This document shows positions 6,034-12,940 of a DNA stretch of 12,940 nucleotides, piece by piece. The position numbers and the translations under genes were made by a program. The first letter of the stretch is position 1, and every line of letters begins with the position of its first letter. Source of the DNA: an uncultured Porphyromonadaceae bacterium (GTDB lineage: Bacteria; Bacteroidota; Bacteroidia; Bacteroidales; Paludibacteraceae); NCBI GenBank assembly GCA_937898265.1, contig CALEJM010000283.1:1-12940 (forward strand), in the 5' to 3' direction. A model generated the notes under the pieces. It ran no database searches. It saw nothing but the letters and a program-made list of their open reading frames with translations, and was not told where the DNA came from.

Positions 6034-7256
6034 ATGTTGATGTTTTTGATAATCAATGCACTGTTGGTTCCGCCGAAGCCGAAGGAGTTGCTCAAGATGT
6101 ATCTGAGCTGGGTGTCTACGGTTCGGGGGGGGATATGGAGTTTTTCTGAATATTCGTCAGGGTTTTCGAAGTTGATGTTGGGGGCAACGAAGTTGTTTTG
6201 CATCATGATGATGGAGTAGACCACCTCTGAGGCGCCTGCCATCCAGCATTCGTGGCCGGTCATAGACTTCGTGCTGCTTATCAGGGCGTGCTCGTTCTCA
6301 AAGAGTTTTGCCAATGCCTTTGCCTCGTACATGTCGCCCTGAGGGGTCGAGGTGGCGTGGGCGTTGATGTAGTCGACATCGCTCGGAGCAATGCCTGCAT
6401 CTTTCATGGCTCGCTCCATGGCAAGGGCGCTTCCCACTTCGTTGGGTTGCGAGATGGCTCCGCCGTTGCTTGAGAAGCCGTAGCCGCACACTTCGCATAA
6501 GATGTTGGCTCCGCGTGCCTTGGCGTGTTCGTAGTCTTCAAGCACCAAGGCTGCCGCTCCACCCGAAGGGATGAGGCCATCGCGCTCTTTGTCGAAGGGG
6601 CGACTTGCCTTGGTCGGCTCGTTCATGCGCATCGAGAAGGTGCGGATGGCATCGAACGACGACATGCTGTATTCGTTGGTCTCCTGAGCTCCGCCGCATA
6701 AAACCATGTCTTGCAAGCCTTGTTTGATCATCATATAGCCCAGACCGATGGCGTGGCTGCCGCTGGCGCAGGCGGCGCTGACGGAGAAGTTGATGCCGCG
6801 AAGGGGGAAGATGGAGCAGAGGGTCATGTTGACTGTGGAGTTCATCGACTGGAAGATGGAGCCGGAGCCAATCAGTTCGGAGTCGTGTTTCTGTTCCATG
6901 ACGGCGTAGCCTTCAACAACGGCTTTGGCAGAGGAGTCGTTGCCGAAGATGCAGCCTATCTCGTTGGCAAGCAGATATTCTTCGTCGACGGCTGCTTGTT
7001 GGAAGGCTTGACGGGTTGCCATGTAGGCGTATTCTGCTTCTTCCGACATGTAGGCACGTTGGCGGCGGTCCAGCAGTCCTTTGAGAACGGGCTTCTCGAC
7101 CTTGCCGGTCAGTCCCGAGCGAAAGCCGTATTCCTTGCGTCTTTCGTCCATCACGATGCCCGATGTTCCGTTGTATAACGATTCTTTGACTGTTTGGATA
7201 TCAGTGCCGATGCACGACCAGATGCCGATGCCCGTTATTACTACTCTGTTTGCCAT
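6030..7256 (-). CDS. Beta-ketoacyl-ACP synthase (FabB/FabF type)
   Basis: This 408-residue protein is a full-length type II condensing enzyme. The triad is complete: Cys163 in VSAACASGSHAIG, His300 in INAHATSTPQGD and His335 in STKSMTGHECWMAGASE. The C-terminal SNSFGFGGTNSALI motif is also present. The KS would join malonyl-ACP units to the growing chain; together with the ketoreductase, dehydratase and the other ketosynthases it forms the polyene-building core. The HECWMAGASE segment is more FabB-like than the common HSLGAAG, a departure also found in dedicated pathway enzymes. It is the second gene of the operon, 40 bp after the ketoreductase, and its TGA overlaps the start of the secreted-protein gene. 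The MANRVVITGIG start is typical for the family. Confidence 0.96.
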   Translation of the reverse strand: MANRVVITGIGIWSCIGTDIQTVKESLYNGTSGIVMDERRKEYGFRSGLTGKVEKPVLKGLLDRRQRAYMSEEAEYAYMATRQAFQQAAVDEEYLLANEIGCIFGNDSSAKAVVEGYAVMEQKHDSELIGSGSIFQSMNSTVNMTLCSIFPLRGINFSVSAACASGSHAIGLGYMMIKQGLQDMVLCGGAQETNEYSMSSFDAIRTFSMRMNEPTKASRPFDKERDGLIPSGGAAALVLEDYEHAKARGANILCEVCGYGFSSNGGAISQPNEVGSALAMERAMKDAGIAPSDVDYINAHATSTPQGDMYEAKALAKLFENEHALISSTKSMTGHECWMAGASEVVYSIIMMQNNFVAPNINFENPDEYSEKLHIPPRTVDTQLRYILSNSFGFGGTNSALIIKNINI

Positions 7257-7296
7257 AGTCTGTTTCTGTTTTATACGTTCTGCGTGAAGTGGGGTA

Positions 7297-8028
7297 TCAG
7301 GTGTAGAGTCCTCCGTTGATGTTGATTACTTCGCCTGTGATGTACGACGCTTCGTCGGAGCAGAGGAATCCGACCAGCGAGGCAACTTCTTCCGGTTGAC
7401 CGAAACGGTTCATTGGCACCAGTTTTTTCAACTCGTCCTGAGGGAGGTCTTTGGTCATGTCGGTCTCAATGAATCCTGGAGCCACGGCGTTGACGGTCAC
7501 GTTTCTTGCTGCGGTCTCTTGGGCAAGTGCCTTGGTGGCACCAATCAAAGCGGCCTTGGCGGCGCTGTAGTTGGCTTGACCAGGCATGCCTTTGACTCCG
7601 GAGAGGGAGGCGATGTTGACCACTCTGCCACCGTGTCGGCGCATCATCATCTTGGGAAGCACTTTTCTTGTGACATAGAAGAAACCGTTGAGACTGGTGT
7701 TGATTACGTCGTGCCAGTCGCTTTCTGGCATCATGAACATCATGCTGTCTTTCCTGATGCCGGCGTTGTTGACCAAGTAGGCGATGTAGTCGTCGGGGTG
7801 CGCAGCCTCCCATTGGTCTATGGCTTGAGAGGCTTCTTTTTCGTTGCCTACGTTGAAGGGCATAAGCTCGGCATGGCCTCCCATGCTCAAGATTGTCTGT
7901 GCAACCTCTTCGGCAGCCTGTTTGTTCGATTGGTAGTTGATGATGACAGGTAGGCCCATCTGAGCCAGTTTAAGGCAGATGGCGCGTCCCAAACCTCTTG
8001 AACCACCGGTGATTAATGCGTATTTCAT
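7297..8028 (-). CDS. fabG: 3-oxoacyl-ACP reductase, FabG-like
   Basis: This 243-residue short-chain dehydrogenase has all family landmarks: the nucleotide-binding TGGSRGLG (7-14), NNAG (87-90), Asn110, and the catalytic Ser141, Tyr154 and Lys158 (NIASLSG, then YSAAK). The C-terminus [11 protein letters not shown] is typical of FabG. It would reduce the 3-oxoacyl-ACP made by the ketosynthases with NADPH, before the dehydratase acts. The first-gene position, with ketosynthases, ACPs and dehydratase downstream, points to a pathway-dedicated paralogue; in E. coli aryl-polyene clusters the matching enzyme is ApeQ. I use fabG for the enzyme type, not to claim that it is the housekeeping copy. The start is the ATG at 8026-8028, the first gene after a long leader. 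Confidence 0.95.
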   Translation of the reverse strand: MKYALITGGSRGLGRAICLKLAQMGLPVIINYQSNKQAAEEVAQTILSMGGHAELMPFNVGNEKEASQAIDQWEAAHPDDYIAYLVNNAGIRKDSMMFMMPESDWHDVINTSLNGFFYVTRKVLPKMMMRRHGGRVVNIASLSGVKGMPGQANYSAAKAALIGATKALAQETAARNVTVNAVAPGFIETDMTKDLPQDELKKLVPMNRFGQPEEVASLVGFLCSDEASYITGEVININGGLYT

Positions 8029-8072
8029 TCTAATGACACGAATTTCTTTGTTAAAAGGGCACCGAGAAGCAT
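8025..8072 (-). CDS. Possible leader peptide ORF coupled to the ketoreductase start
   Basis: An ATG at 8070-8072 opens a 15-codon frame ([15 protein letters not shown]) whose TGA overlaps the ATG of the ketoreductase gene as ATGA. The frame is open further upstream to about 8180 without another ATG; a TTG at about 8148-8150 would give 41 residues. The ATGA overlap is the same arrangement seen inside the operon. No convincing ribosome-binding sequence precedes it and the peptide matches nothing I know, so chance is quite possible. Confidence 0.25.
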   Translation of the reverse strand: MLLGALLTKKFVSLE

Positions 8073-8186
8073 GTTTGCTGGAAAAATTGGGTTTAACCAG
8101 CTTGTTGACAGCGCCTTGCTTGTTGTTAGACCGTCCTCGTCATCGTGCAATATGCCAATGATAAGAAAATCTAATAAATGAACTCA

Positions 8187-8194
8187 CAAAGATA
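8187..8194 (-). promoter_or_regulatory. Candidate -7 element upstream of the biosynthetic operon
   Basis: On the minus strand this reads TATCTTTG, a perfect match to the Bacteroidota -7 element TAnnTTTG. I do not find a good TTTG at the usual 19-21 bp upstream, so it is only half a promoter by sequence. Transcription from here would leave a leader of about 150 nt before the ketoreductase ATG. Confidence 0.4.
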
Positions 8195-8381
8195 GTGAAT
8201 TTTATTGAAATATTCCCCATTCTATTCATACAATTTTAGAAATTATTAAGTTGTCCGCTCGTTGCGCCAAATGGGTTCTTCCGTTTCGAAAACGGCAATC
8301 TGTCTGTGCGTTTGGTTTCTGTTGTTTTTCTTATTTTTTTGTTTGGGTTTGTTTGTCGGCAAGCGCTCTGAATTCCTGACC

Positions 8382-8414
8382 CGAAGATACTTTTTCGCGT
8401 CGCTTTTTTACAAA
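8382..8414 (-). promoter_or_regulatory. Candidate Bacteroidota promoter, distal to the biosynthetic operon
   Basis: On the minus strand, TTTG (8411-8414) is followed after 21 bp by TATCTTCG (8382-8389), one base off TAnnTTTG. Spacing and both elements fit the primary sigma factor of Bacteroidota. It would produce a leader of roughly 350 nt before the ketoreductase gene, or a separate short RNA. Confidence 0.45.
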
Positions 8415-8527
8415 ATAATGGGCGGCTATGTTGTTTGTAAAGAGCGTTTAATATCTTGCGGCTGCGAGGTGTCGTTTTTAGATAAATCGAGAGATTTTGT
8501 TGGTCTTGATTTACAAACAAAACAACA

Positions 8528-8565
8528 ACAGACTCTCTGCCTGTCAGCGTTGGCAAAGAGTCTGT
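8528..8565 (-). terminator. Hairpin terminator after the small membrane protein gene
   Basis: ACAGACTCT (8528-8536) pairs perfectly with AGAGTCTGT (8557-8565). After one mismatch, TGCC (8538-8541) pairs with GGCA (8552-8555), leaving a 10-nt loop. Read on the minus strand the stem is followed by a T-rich tract (TGTTGTTGTTTTGTTTG). It begins 25 bp after the stop codon at 8591, as expected for an intrinsic terminator separating this gene from the biosynthetic operon. Confidence 0.8.
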
Positions 8566-8590
8566 GGCTTGCAATATGTTGTTGTTGCAG

Positions 8591-8983
8591 CTATTCTTTG
8601 TTGTTCTGAGCAGCTTTTTTGTTGTACATGCGACGGCGGAGGAGTCCGGCGCCGATGAGGTAGTTGCTCACAATCATGTGTACGATAGGGTATTCGATGT
8701 CGGTCTTGAGATTGGGGGTGGCGAAGTAGACCACGATGAGTGAAAGCATCAGCCAGCCGAGGGTGATGAGCACGATGAAGTCGTAGTGCTCGGAAGGCTC
8801 GGTGCGGCGGTTTTCGATGTAGAGTTCCCAGCGGTAGAGGGCAAAACCGATAACCCAAAGCACTGCGCTTGTGAGTACGCCGACGAGTATGTTGTGGGCC
8901 GTGATACTCATGAAGAGGAACACGATGGAGAACACCTGTGCAAGATAGGCAAGGGTCTCAAGGATGATGGTGGTGAGTTTCAT
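8591..8983 (-). CDS. Small polytopic membrane protein, unknown function
   Basis: I start at the ATG at 8981-8983 (MKLTTIILETLAYLAQ, 130 residues). The frame is open upstream to 9076, but that part lies over a strong promoter and reads as noncoding. Three clear hydrophobic segments are visible at about 8-27, 31-50 and 68-88, with a weaker fourth at 99-115. Charged loops (RWELYIENRRTEPSEHYD at 51-68) separate them and the C-terminus is basic (LLRRRMYNKKAAQNNKE), which suggests that end is cytoplasmic. I do not recognise a family. It lies downstream of porX but has its own promoter and its own terminator, so it is probably a single-gene unit. A link to type IX secretion or to the pigment pathway is only proximity. 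Confidence 0.8.
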   Translation of the reverse strand: MKLTTIILETLAYLAQVFSIVFLFMSITAHNILVGVLTSAVLWVIGFALYRWELYIENRRTEPSEHYDFIVLITLGWLMLSLIVVYFATPNLKTDIEYPIVHMIVSNYLIGAGLLRRRMYNKKAAQNNKE

Positions 8984-9045
8984 TTTGTTATTCAAGTTTT
9001 TGAGCCTTGGGCAGATGTTCAAGGAAAGGTGTCTGCTTGGGGGCG

Positions 9046-9077
9046 CAAAATTATAAATAATGTATGGAATAGACAAA
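9046..9077 (-). promoter_or_regulatory. Bacteroidota promoter for the small membrane protein gene
   Basis: On the minus strand TTTG (9074-9077) is followed after 20 bp by TAATTTTG (9046-9053), an exact match to the -33 TTTG / -7 TAnnTTTG consensus. Transcription would begin near 9039 and give a leader of about 55 nt to the ATG at 8983. This also argues against the longer reading frame that starts at 9076. Confidence 0.75.
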
Positions 9078-9121
9078 CGCAGTCTTCCTTATGACCCTTT
9101 CAGACAATAGTTGCTGGGGGC

Positions 9122-10690
9122 TTATTCGTTATTTTTCGGCTTGAGGGTGACGAGCGGAACGAGGTTTTCTTCAAGCGAGATGCCTCCGTGTTGGAACGTG
9201 TCGCGGTAGTAGGAAACGTAATAGTTGTAGTTGTTGGGGTAGGCAAAGAAATCGCTTTCGAGGGCAAAGATATAGGTGCTGCTGAGGTTGGGCGACGGGA
9301 GGAGATAGCGCTGAGGGTCAGTGATTTCAAAGACTGCCTTGGCGGGATAGCTCATCTGTCGTCCAAGCTTGTAGCGGAGGTTGAGACTGAGGTTTTTGTC
9401 GCCCACCACTTTCTGCGGACGGGTGACGCGTATGGAGCCGTGGTCGGTGGTAAGCACCACGGTGTAGCCTTGGCGGGCAATCTGGCGCAGGAGGGTGAGC
9501 GTGGAGCTGTGGCGAAACCAGTTGACAGCCAAATCGCGCAGAGCGGCTTCCGTAGAGGCGAGTTCGCGTATGGTCTTCGACTCGGTGCGTGCGTGAGAAA
9601 GCATGTCGATGAAGTTGATGACGCAGATGTTCAGCGGGTGGTTCTTCATCGTCGGGAGTTGGTCGATGAGTCGCTCGCCAGCCTGTGTGTCGTTGATTTT
9701 ATGATAGGTGAAGCGTATGTCTTGTCGGCGGTGACGGTCGAGATAGTCGCGCACGAGTGGTTCTTCGTTGAGGTTCTTTCCCTCATCTTCAGCCTCTTCC
9801 ACCCACAGTTCGGGGTGCATACGTTGAATCTGCAACGGCATGAGGCCAGAGAAGATGGCGTTGCGGGCATACTGTGTGGCAGTGGGGAGAATAGCGGTGC
9901 AGAGTTCCTCGCTCTCGAAGGTGAAGGTGTCGGCAAGCAACGGCTGGATGGCTTTCCATTGGTCGTAGCGGAAGTTGTCGATAACCACGAGGAAGACCTT
10001 CTCGCCGCGGTCAATGAGGGGCATGATGCGTCGTGTCATCACGTCGTGACTCATCAGCGGACGCTCCGTGGGGGCAGACTCTAACCACCTGAGGTAGTTG
10101 CGTTTGAAGAAACGGCCGTACAGACGGTTGGCCTCCTGCCACTGCATACGGAGCATATCGGCCATGGTGTTGTCGGCTTCGGTGAGACGGAGGTCCCACG
10201 CCACGAGGCGGCGGTAGAGGTCGGCCCACTGCTCTGGGGAGAGGTCTTCCGACATCTGCATGCCTATCTCGCCAAACTCCTCGCGGTAGCCGGTGGTAGT
10301 CTGTTGGTTGAGAATCTCCCGTTTGTGGATGTTCTTCTTCAGTGTGAGGAGAATCTGCTCGGGCTTGACGGGCTTGATGAGGTAGTCGGCAGCAAGGTTG
10401 CCGATGGCCATATCCATGAAGTCTTCCTCCTCGTTTTTCGTAATCATCACCACAGGAAGGGCTGGGGCTATGGCTTTCAACTCGCCCAACACCTCCAAGC
10501 CGCTCTTGCCTGGCATGTTCTCGTCGAGGAAGACGATGTCGAACGACTGCTGACGCACCATGTCGATGGCGTCGATGCCGTTGGTGGCTGCCGTCAGTCG
10601 GTAGCCCTTGCGCTCGAGGTAGAGGAAGTGTGCTTTGAGGAGATCGATTTCGTCGTCAACCCATAGGATATGTCCTTGCGTGATGTCCAT
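9122..10690 (-). CDS. porX: PorX: response regulator with PglZ effector domain (type IX secretion)
   Basis: The 522-residue protein has the PorX layout. The receiver domain (about 6-122) has the acidic pair Asp12-Asp13, phosphoacceptor Asp56 in IVFLDENMPG, Thr84 and Lys106. A helical linker follows, then a PglZ, alkaline-phosphatase-like domain from about residue 230. In it FLVVIDNFRYDQW (Asp238), ILPTATQYARNAIFSG (Thr272 in the nucleophile position) and LTTDHGSIR are the expected metal-site and catalytic segments. PorX is known in Porphyromonas and Flavobacterium as the partner of the sensor PorY, controls type IX secretion genes with SigP, and has zinc-dependent phosphodiesterase activity on oligonucleotides. 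All residues I can check are present, so it should be active. It lies 36 bp after porW and is probably cotranscribed with it; no sensor kinase is in the window. Confidence 0.95.
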   Translation of the reverse strand: MDITQGHILWVDDEIDLLKAHFLYLERKGYRLTAATNGIDAIDMVRQQSFDIVFLDENMPGKSGLEVLGELKAIAPALPVVMITKNEEEDFMDMAIGNLAADYLIKPVKPEQILLTLKKNIHKREILNQQTTTGYREEFGEIGMQMSEDLSPEQWADLYRRLVAWDLRLTEADNTMADMLRMQWQEANRLYGRFFKRNYLRWLESAPTERPLMSHDVMTRRIMPLIDRGEKVFLVVIDNFRYDQWKAIQPLLADTFTFESEELCTAILPTATQYARNAIFSGLMPLQIQRMHPELWVEEAEDEGKNLNEEPLVRDYLDRHRRQDIRFTYHKINDTQAGERLIDQLPTMKNHPLNICVINFIDMLSHARTESKTIRELASTEAALRDLAVNWFRHSSTLTLLRQIARQGYTVVLTTDHGSIRVTRPQKVVGDKNLSLNLRYKLGRQMSYPAKAVFEITDPQRYLLPSPNLSSTYIFALESDFFAYPNNYNYYVSYYRDTFQHGGISLEENLVPLVTLKPKNNE

Positions 10691-10726
10691 CCGTGTGGTA
10701 GTAATATAATATATTGTAAGGAAGAA

Positions 10727-12856
10727 TTATTTGCCGTTGAGGAAGTCGGCATACTGGTCCAATGTCAGCGGGAAGCCAATCTTCTTGAGGTTGTCTACGG
10801 AGATGACCACCAGTTGGCAGGTGCCGTTGTCAACCAGCGCCTTCAGCGAAGCCTCGCCCATCAGCATCCGCTCGTACCACAGCGCCTCCTCGTGGTGCAT
10901 CAGTCCGGTTACAACCACTGCATCGTTGTTTTCCAGTTTGCGGATGTCGAGGTCGAAGTCCTTCACCATAAAGCGTGCGAAGTTGAAAGCCGCCACATCA
11001 TAGAGCAACTGATTGGCAGTAATCGCCTTAGGCTTCATGATGACCAGTGCCACTGCATAAGGCGAGCGGAGGTCGGTGGTGAAGGCTACGGCAGTGGTGG
11101 CGGTTCCGTTGGCTGTTGAGGCTGCCGTCGGATTGGTGATAGGTGCGGTTGTGGAGGTTGAGAGCGGAGAGCCGTCGGTGGCAGAGGTCTTGCCCTGACT
11201 GATATGTGCCAGGAGGTCGCGACCGAGGTCGGAGACGTCGTTTTGCGGATATTTCTTGACCATCAGACTGATGGCGCTGCGGAATTCCTCGTCTTTGCCT
11301 TCGCGGCCCAACGACAGGGCGTTCAGCAACGTGAACTGAGGCAACAGTTGCGACGTTGGATACTCACGCTCCACCCATCGGAAGTTGGCCTTGACGGAGT
11401 CGTACTCGCCCATCATATAGGCGCGGTAGGTGGCTTGATAGAGTGAGTCTTGCATGCTGTACATCTTGGCGGCGCGCTCGGCGTAGTCGGGCTGTGAGAG
11501 CATGGCGGCGTAGCGACTCTCCGGAAACTCCGTCAAGATGCGCTGACGCATTGCCTCTTGGGCTGTCAGACTGTCGAGACGACCGTAGATGCAATATGAT
11601 GAGTAGTAGATATCTAACAGTCGGGGGTGTTTGTCAAAGCGTCGGCGCAACTCAGCAAACGTGACTGACGCAATGGAGTCGTCCTTCAGCTTATCTTCGT
11701 AGATCAAGCCCATATTCAGCAGCGCATCGGCCACCAGTTCACTGGCAGCGGCACGCTCTTCGTTGTTCTTCGGAATCTGCGACAGGTAATACTCCGGATT
11801 GTAGGGGTCGTTGGAGGTTGAGTCGTTGGGGTTGCTGCCTTTGCCACCCTTGCCACCAGAAGCGTCGTTGTCGCTGTCGGCGGTATAGCGGTCGCTGCTG
11901 CCGCCGGCAATCTTTGCTACGCGCCAGTTGTCGACCAACGTACGATTGCCCCAAACGCGGCGGAACTCATTGGCGCCTGCCGACATCAGTTGGGTGTTGT
12001 AGAAATACCACTCGCCGTTGCCACGTTGAGGGGTGATTTGCGGATTGCGTGGCTGATTCAGATTGGCTGAGGCCAGTGCTGCCGAGTCGGCTGCCGCCTT
12101 AGCTGCTGCCGCGTCTGCCTTCTTGCGCTCTTCGATGATTTTGTTGACAATCTTACGCTGCTCCTCTGGCGATTTGCGTGAGAGGTCAAGCAGACTGTCC
12201 TGCAGTTGGCGTGTCTCATAGAAGCCCACCAACTCGCCGAGCACCTCTTTGCGTTCGCGAACCACGAGGTAGTTGTCGGCAGTGTTGTTCATCAGCTCTT
12301 CCGCCATACGGTAGTAGGGCTCAGCCTCCACGTATTTGCGTTTCTTGAAATAGAGGTCGGCCAATGTCTGCGCCGCCACTGCCTTCTCGATGCCGTTGCG
12401 GGTGCTGGCACTGATTGCCTTTTTCATCATCTCGATGCCTTTCTCTTCTTTGTTGAGCAAGAGATAATGTTGACCCTCAGCAAGGTATATCTGGTCGAGG
12501 TAGTTCTTGTTGTTCGACGACTTCGCCATACGCTCCAGACCCTTGATGGCCGACTGCGACTTAGGCTCCGTCTTCAGCGCTTCCAGCGAGGCGTTGAACT
12601 CCATCTCGTAGTTCTGTGCCTTACGGGCGGCGAGGTTGAAATGCTCAACGGCTTTCTTGCGATCGCCGGTCTGCGCGTAGAGCTGACCGAGCACGTATTC
12701 AAAGCGGGTGCGTTGAACTTTGTCTTTCTCACTTGGGATTGCCAACTCAAGGTGTGGAATCGCCTCAGCGTATTGCTGTTGCTTCATCTTGATGTCGGCC
12801 ATGGCGGCGTGGAAGAACGGTGTGAGCGAGTAGTGAAGTTCTTTGAGTTTGATTTT
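10727..12856 (-). CDS. porW: PorW/SprE-like TPR protein of type IX secretion, 5' end missing
   Basis: The open frame runs from just after a TGA at 12857-12859; the first ATG inside it is at 12800-12802, giving 691 residues. TPR-type helix pairs fill residues 10-170 (for example YAEAIPHLELA, VEHFNLAARKA). A Lys/Glu/Ala-rich helical stretch follows (SPEEQRKIVNKIIEERKKAD, 211-230). Next is the family signature EWYFYNTQLMSAG with FRRVWGNRTLVDNWR (264-294), a disordered Gly/Ser/Asp insert (300-335), more helical repeats (350-530), a Ser/Thr linker and a compact C-terminal domain. Full PorW/SprE proteins are lipoproteins with a signal peptide, Cys and several hundred more N-terminal residues; these are absent. 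PorW links PorN of the periplasmic ring to the translocon SprA/Sov. As shown the product lacks its export signal and should not reach its site. Confidence 0.88.
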   Translation of the reverse strand, partial: KIKLKELHYSLTPFFHAAMADIKMKQQQYAEAIPHLELAIPSEKDKVQRTRFEYVLGQLYAQTGDRKKAVEHFNLAARKAQNYEMEFNASLEALKTEPKSQSAIKGLERMAKSSNNKNYLDQIYLAEGQHYLLLNKEEKGIEMMKKAISASTRNGIEKAVAAQTLADLYFKKRKYVEAEPYYRMAEELMNNTADNYLVVRERKEVLGELVGFYETRQLQDSLLDLSRKSPEEQRKIVNKIIEERKKADAAAAKAAADSAALASANLNQPRNPQITPQRGNGEWYFYNTQLMSAGANEFRRVWGNRTLVDNWRVAKIAGGSSDRYTADSDNDASGGKGGKGSNPNDSTSNDPYNPEYYLSQIPKNNEERAAASELVADALLNMGLIYEDKLKDDSIASVTFAELRRRFDKHPRLLDIYYSSYCIYGRLDSLTAQEAMRQRILTEFPESRYAAMLSQPDYAERAAKMYSMQDSLYQATYRAYMMGEYDSVKANFRWVEREYPTSQLLPQFTLLNALSLGREGKDEEFRSAISLMVKKYPQNDVSDLGRDLLAHISQGKTSATDGSPLSTSTTAPITNPTAASTANGTATTAVAFTTDLRSPYAVALVIMKPKAITANQLLYDVAAFNFARFMVKDFDLDIRKLENNDAVVVTGLMHHEEALWYERMLMGEASLKALVDNGTCQLVVISVDNLKKIGFPLTLDQYADFLNGK

Positions 12857-12940
12857 TCAAAATATGACACAGTTGTTCTGGCTTTTCCAATCTGGTGGAA
12901 CTCGGCTCCAAAAATCATGTGGACTTTTGTTGAACAGAAT
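12857..12940. other. Foreign-looking, AT-rich end beyond the PorW break
   Basis: This is visibly more AT-rich than the PorW gene. On the minus strand, in the same frame as porW, it reads ILFNKSPHDFWSRVPPDW and on to ...CVIF, then TGA. This does not look like the helical repeats expected upstream in PorW. It could be the tail of another gene, such as the end of an insertion sequence transposase, or unrelated contig sequence. There is too little to name. Confidence 0.5.

Larger units (their letters stand above)
8029..8527. other. AT-rich intergenic leader region with no convincing gene
   Basis: This stretch between the biosynthetic operon and the upstream terminator has low-complexity runs of T and TTTG-like words and two promoter-like sites. 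Open frames on both strands (for example 8236-8574 minus and 8262-8609 plus) have biased, unprotein-like composition and no family resemblance. I see no riboswitch, tRNA or repeat that I can name. Confidence 0.7.

Noticed and set aside
8236..8574. A 112-codon minus-strand frame in the intergenic region
   Set aside because: Its Lys/Arg/Thr/Ser-rich, motif-free translation begins inside the terminator hairpin loop and stem region and contains the promoter-like site; better explained as noncoding.
8262..8609. A 115-codon plus-strand frame with a hydrophobic, Cys-rich translation
   Set aside because: The hydrophobic look comes from T-rich noncoding sequence; it crosses the terminator and runs into the end of a minus-strand gene.
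9078..9121. Possible terminator after porX
   Set aside because: Only a short CAACTATTG-type palindrome is visible, with no GC-rich stem followed by a T tract, so I do not call one.
9188..10084. A 298-codon open frame on the plus strand
   Set aside because: It lies entirely opposite porX, whose domains and catalytic residues are unmistakable; the plus frame has repetitive Val/Gly/Glu composition typical of an antisense shadow.
11139..11912. Ser/Thr- and Gly-rich low-complexity parts of PorW as possible DNA repeats
   Set aside because: They are linkers at protein level (residues about 300-335 and 536-570) without exact DNA repeat units.

Overview
The window comes from a member of the Bacteroidota, most probably a Prevotella-like Bacteroidales. 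The evidence is type IX secretion genes (porX, porW), a TTTG/TAnnTTTG promoter with 20-bp spacing, and weak or absent Shine-Dalgarno sequences. Every gene I can support lies on the minus strand, so transcription runs from high to low coordinates. I see no rRNA, tRNA, CRISPR array or complete insertion sequence.

Positions 12856-8591 hold secretion-related genes. A TPR-rich PorW/SprE-like protein that has lost its N-terminus comes first. It is followed 36 bp later by porX, a response regulator fused to a PglZ phosphodiesterase domain. After its own promoter (9046-9077) comes a small polytopic membrane protein, closed by a hairpin terminator at 8528-8565.

Positions 8028-1 hold one tightly packed operon of eleven genes for a dedicated type II fatty-acid/polyketide-like pathway: ketoreductase, ketosynthase, secreted protein, methyltransferase, ACP, HtrB-type acyltransferase, hotdog dehydratase, hotdog thioesterase, a long ketosynthase with an inactive second half, a second ACP, and the start of a third ketosynthase. 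Most junctions overlap or abut (TAATG, ATGA, TAAATG). The set matches the core of an aryl-polyene/flexirubin-type pigment cluster. In such a pathway the ACPs carry the chain, the ketosynthases extend it, the ketoreductase and dehydratase make each conjugated double bond without an enoyl reductase, the methyltransferase modifies the aryl head, and the acyltransferase attaches the product to a lipid. Genes for making the aryl starter (ammonia lyase, CoA ligase) and for export are not in the window, so the product assignment is inference. A roughly 560-bp, AT-rich region without a convincing gene precedes the operon; it holds two promoter-like sites, a long leader, a possible tiny leader ORF and the upstream terminator.

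Both ends look abnormal. At the low end the third ketosynthase runs in frame, at its GGMD motif, into sequence resembling aconitase. At the high end PorW homology stops at an in-frame TGA with unrelated AT-rich sequence beyond. Either these are real rearrangements, or the window is a metagenomic contig with chimeric ends.
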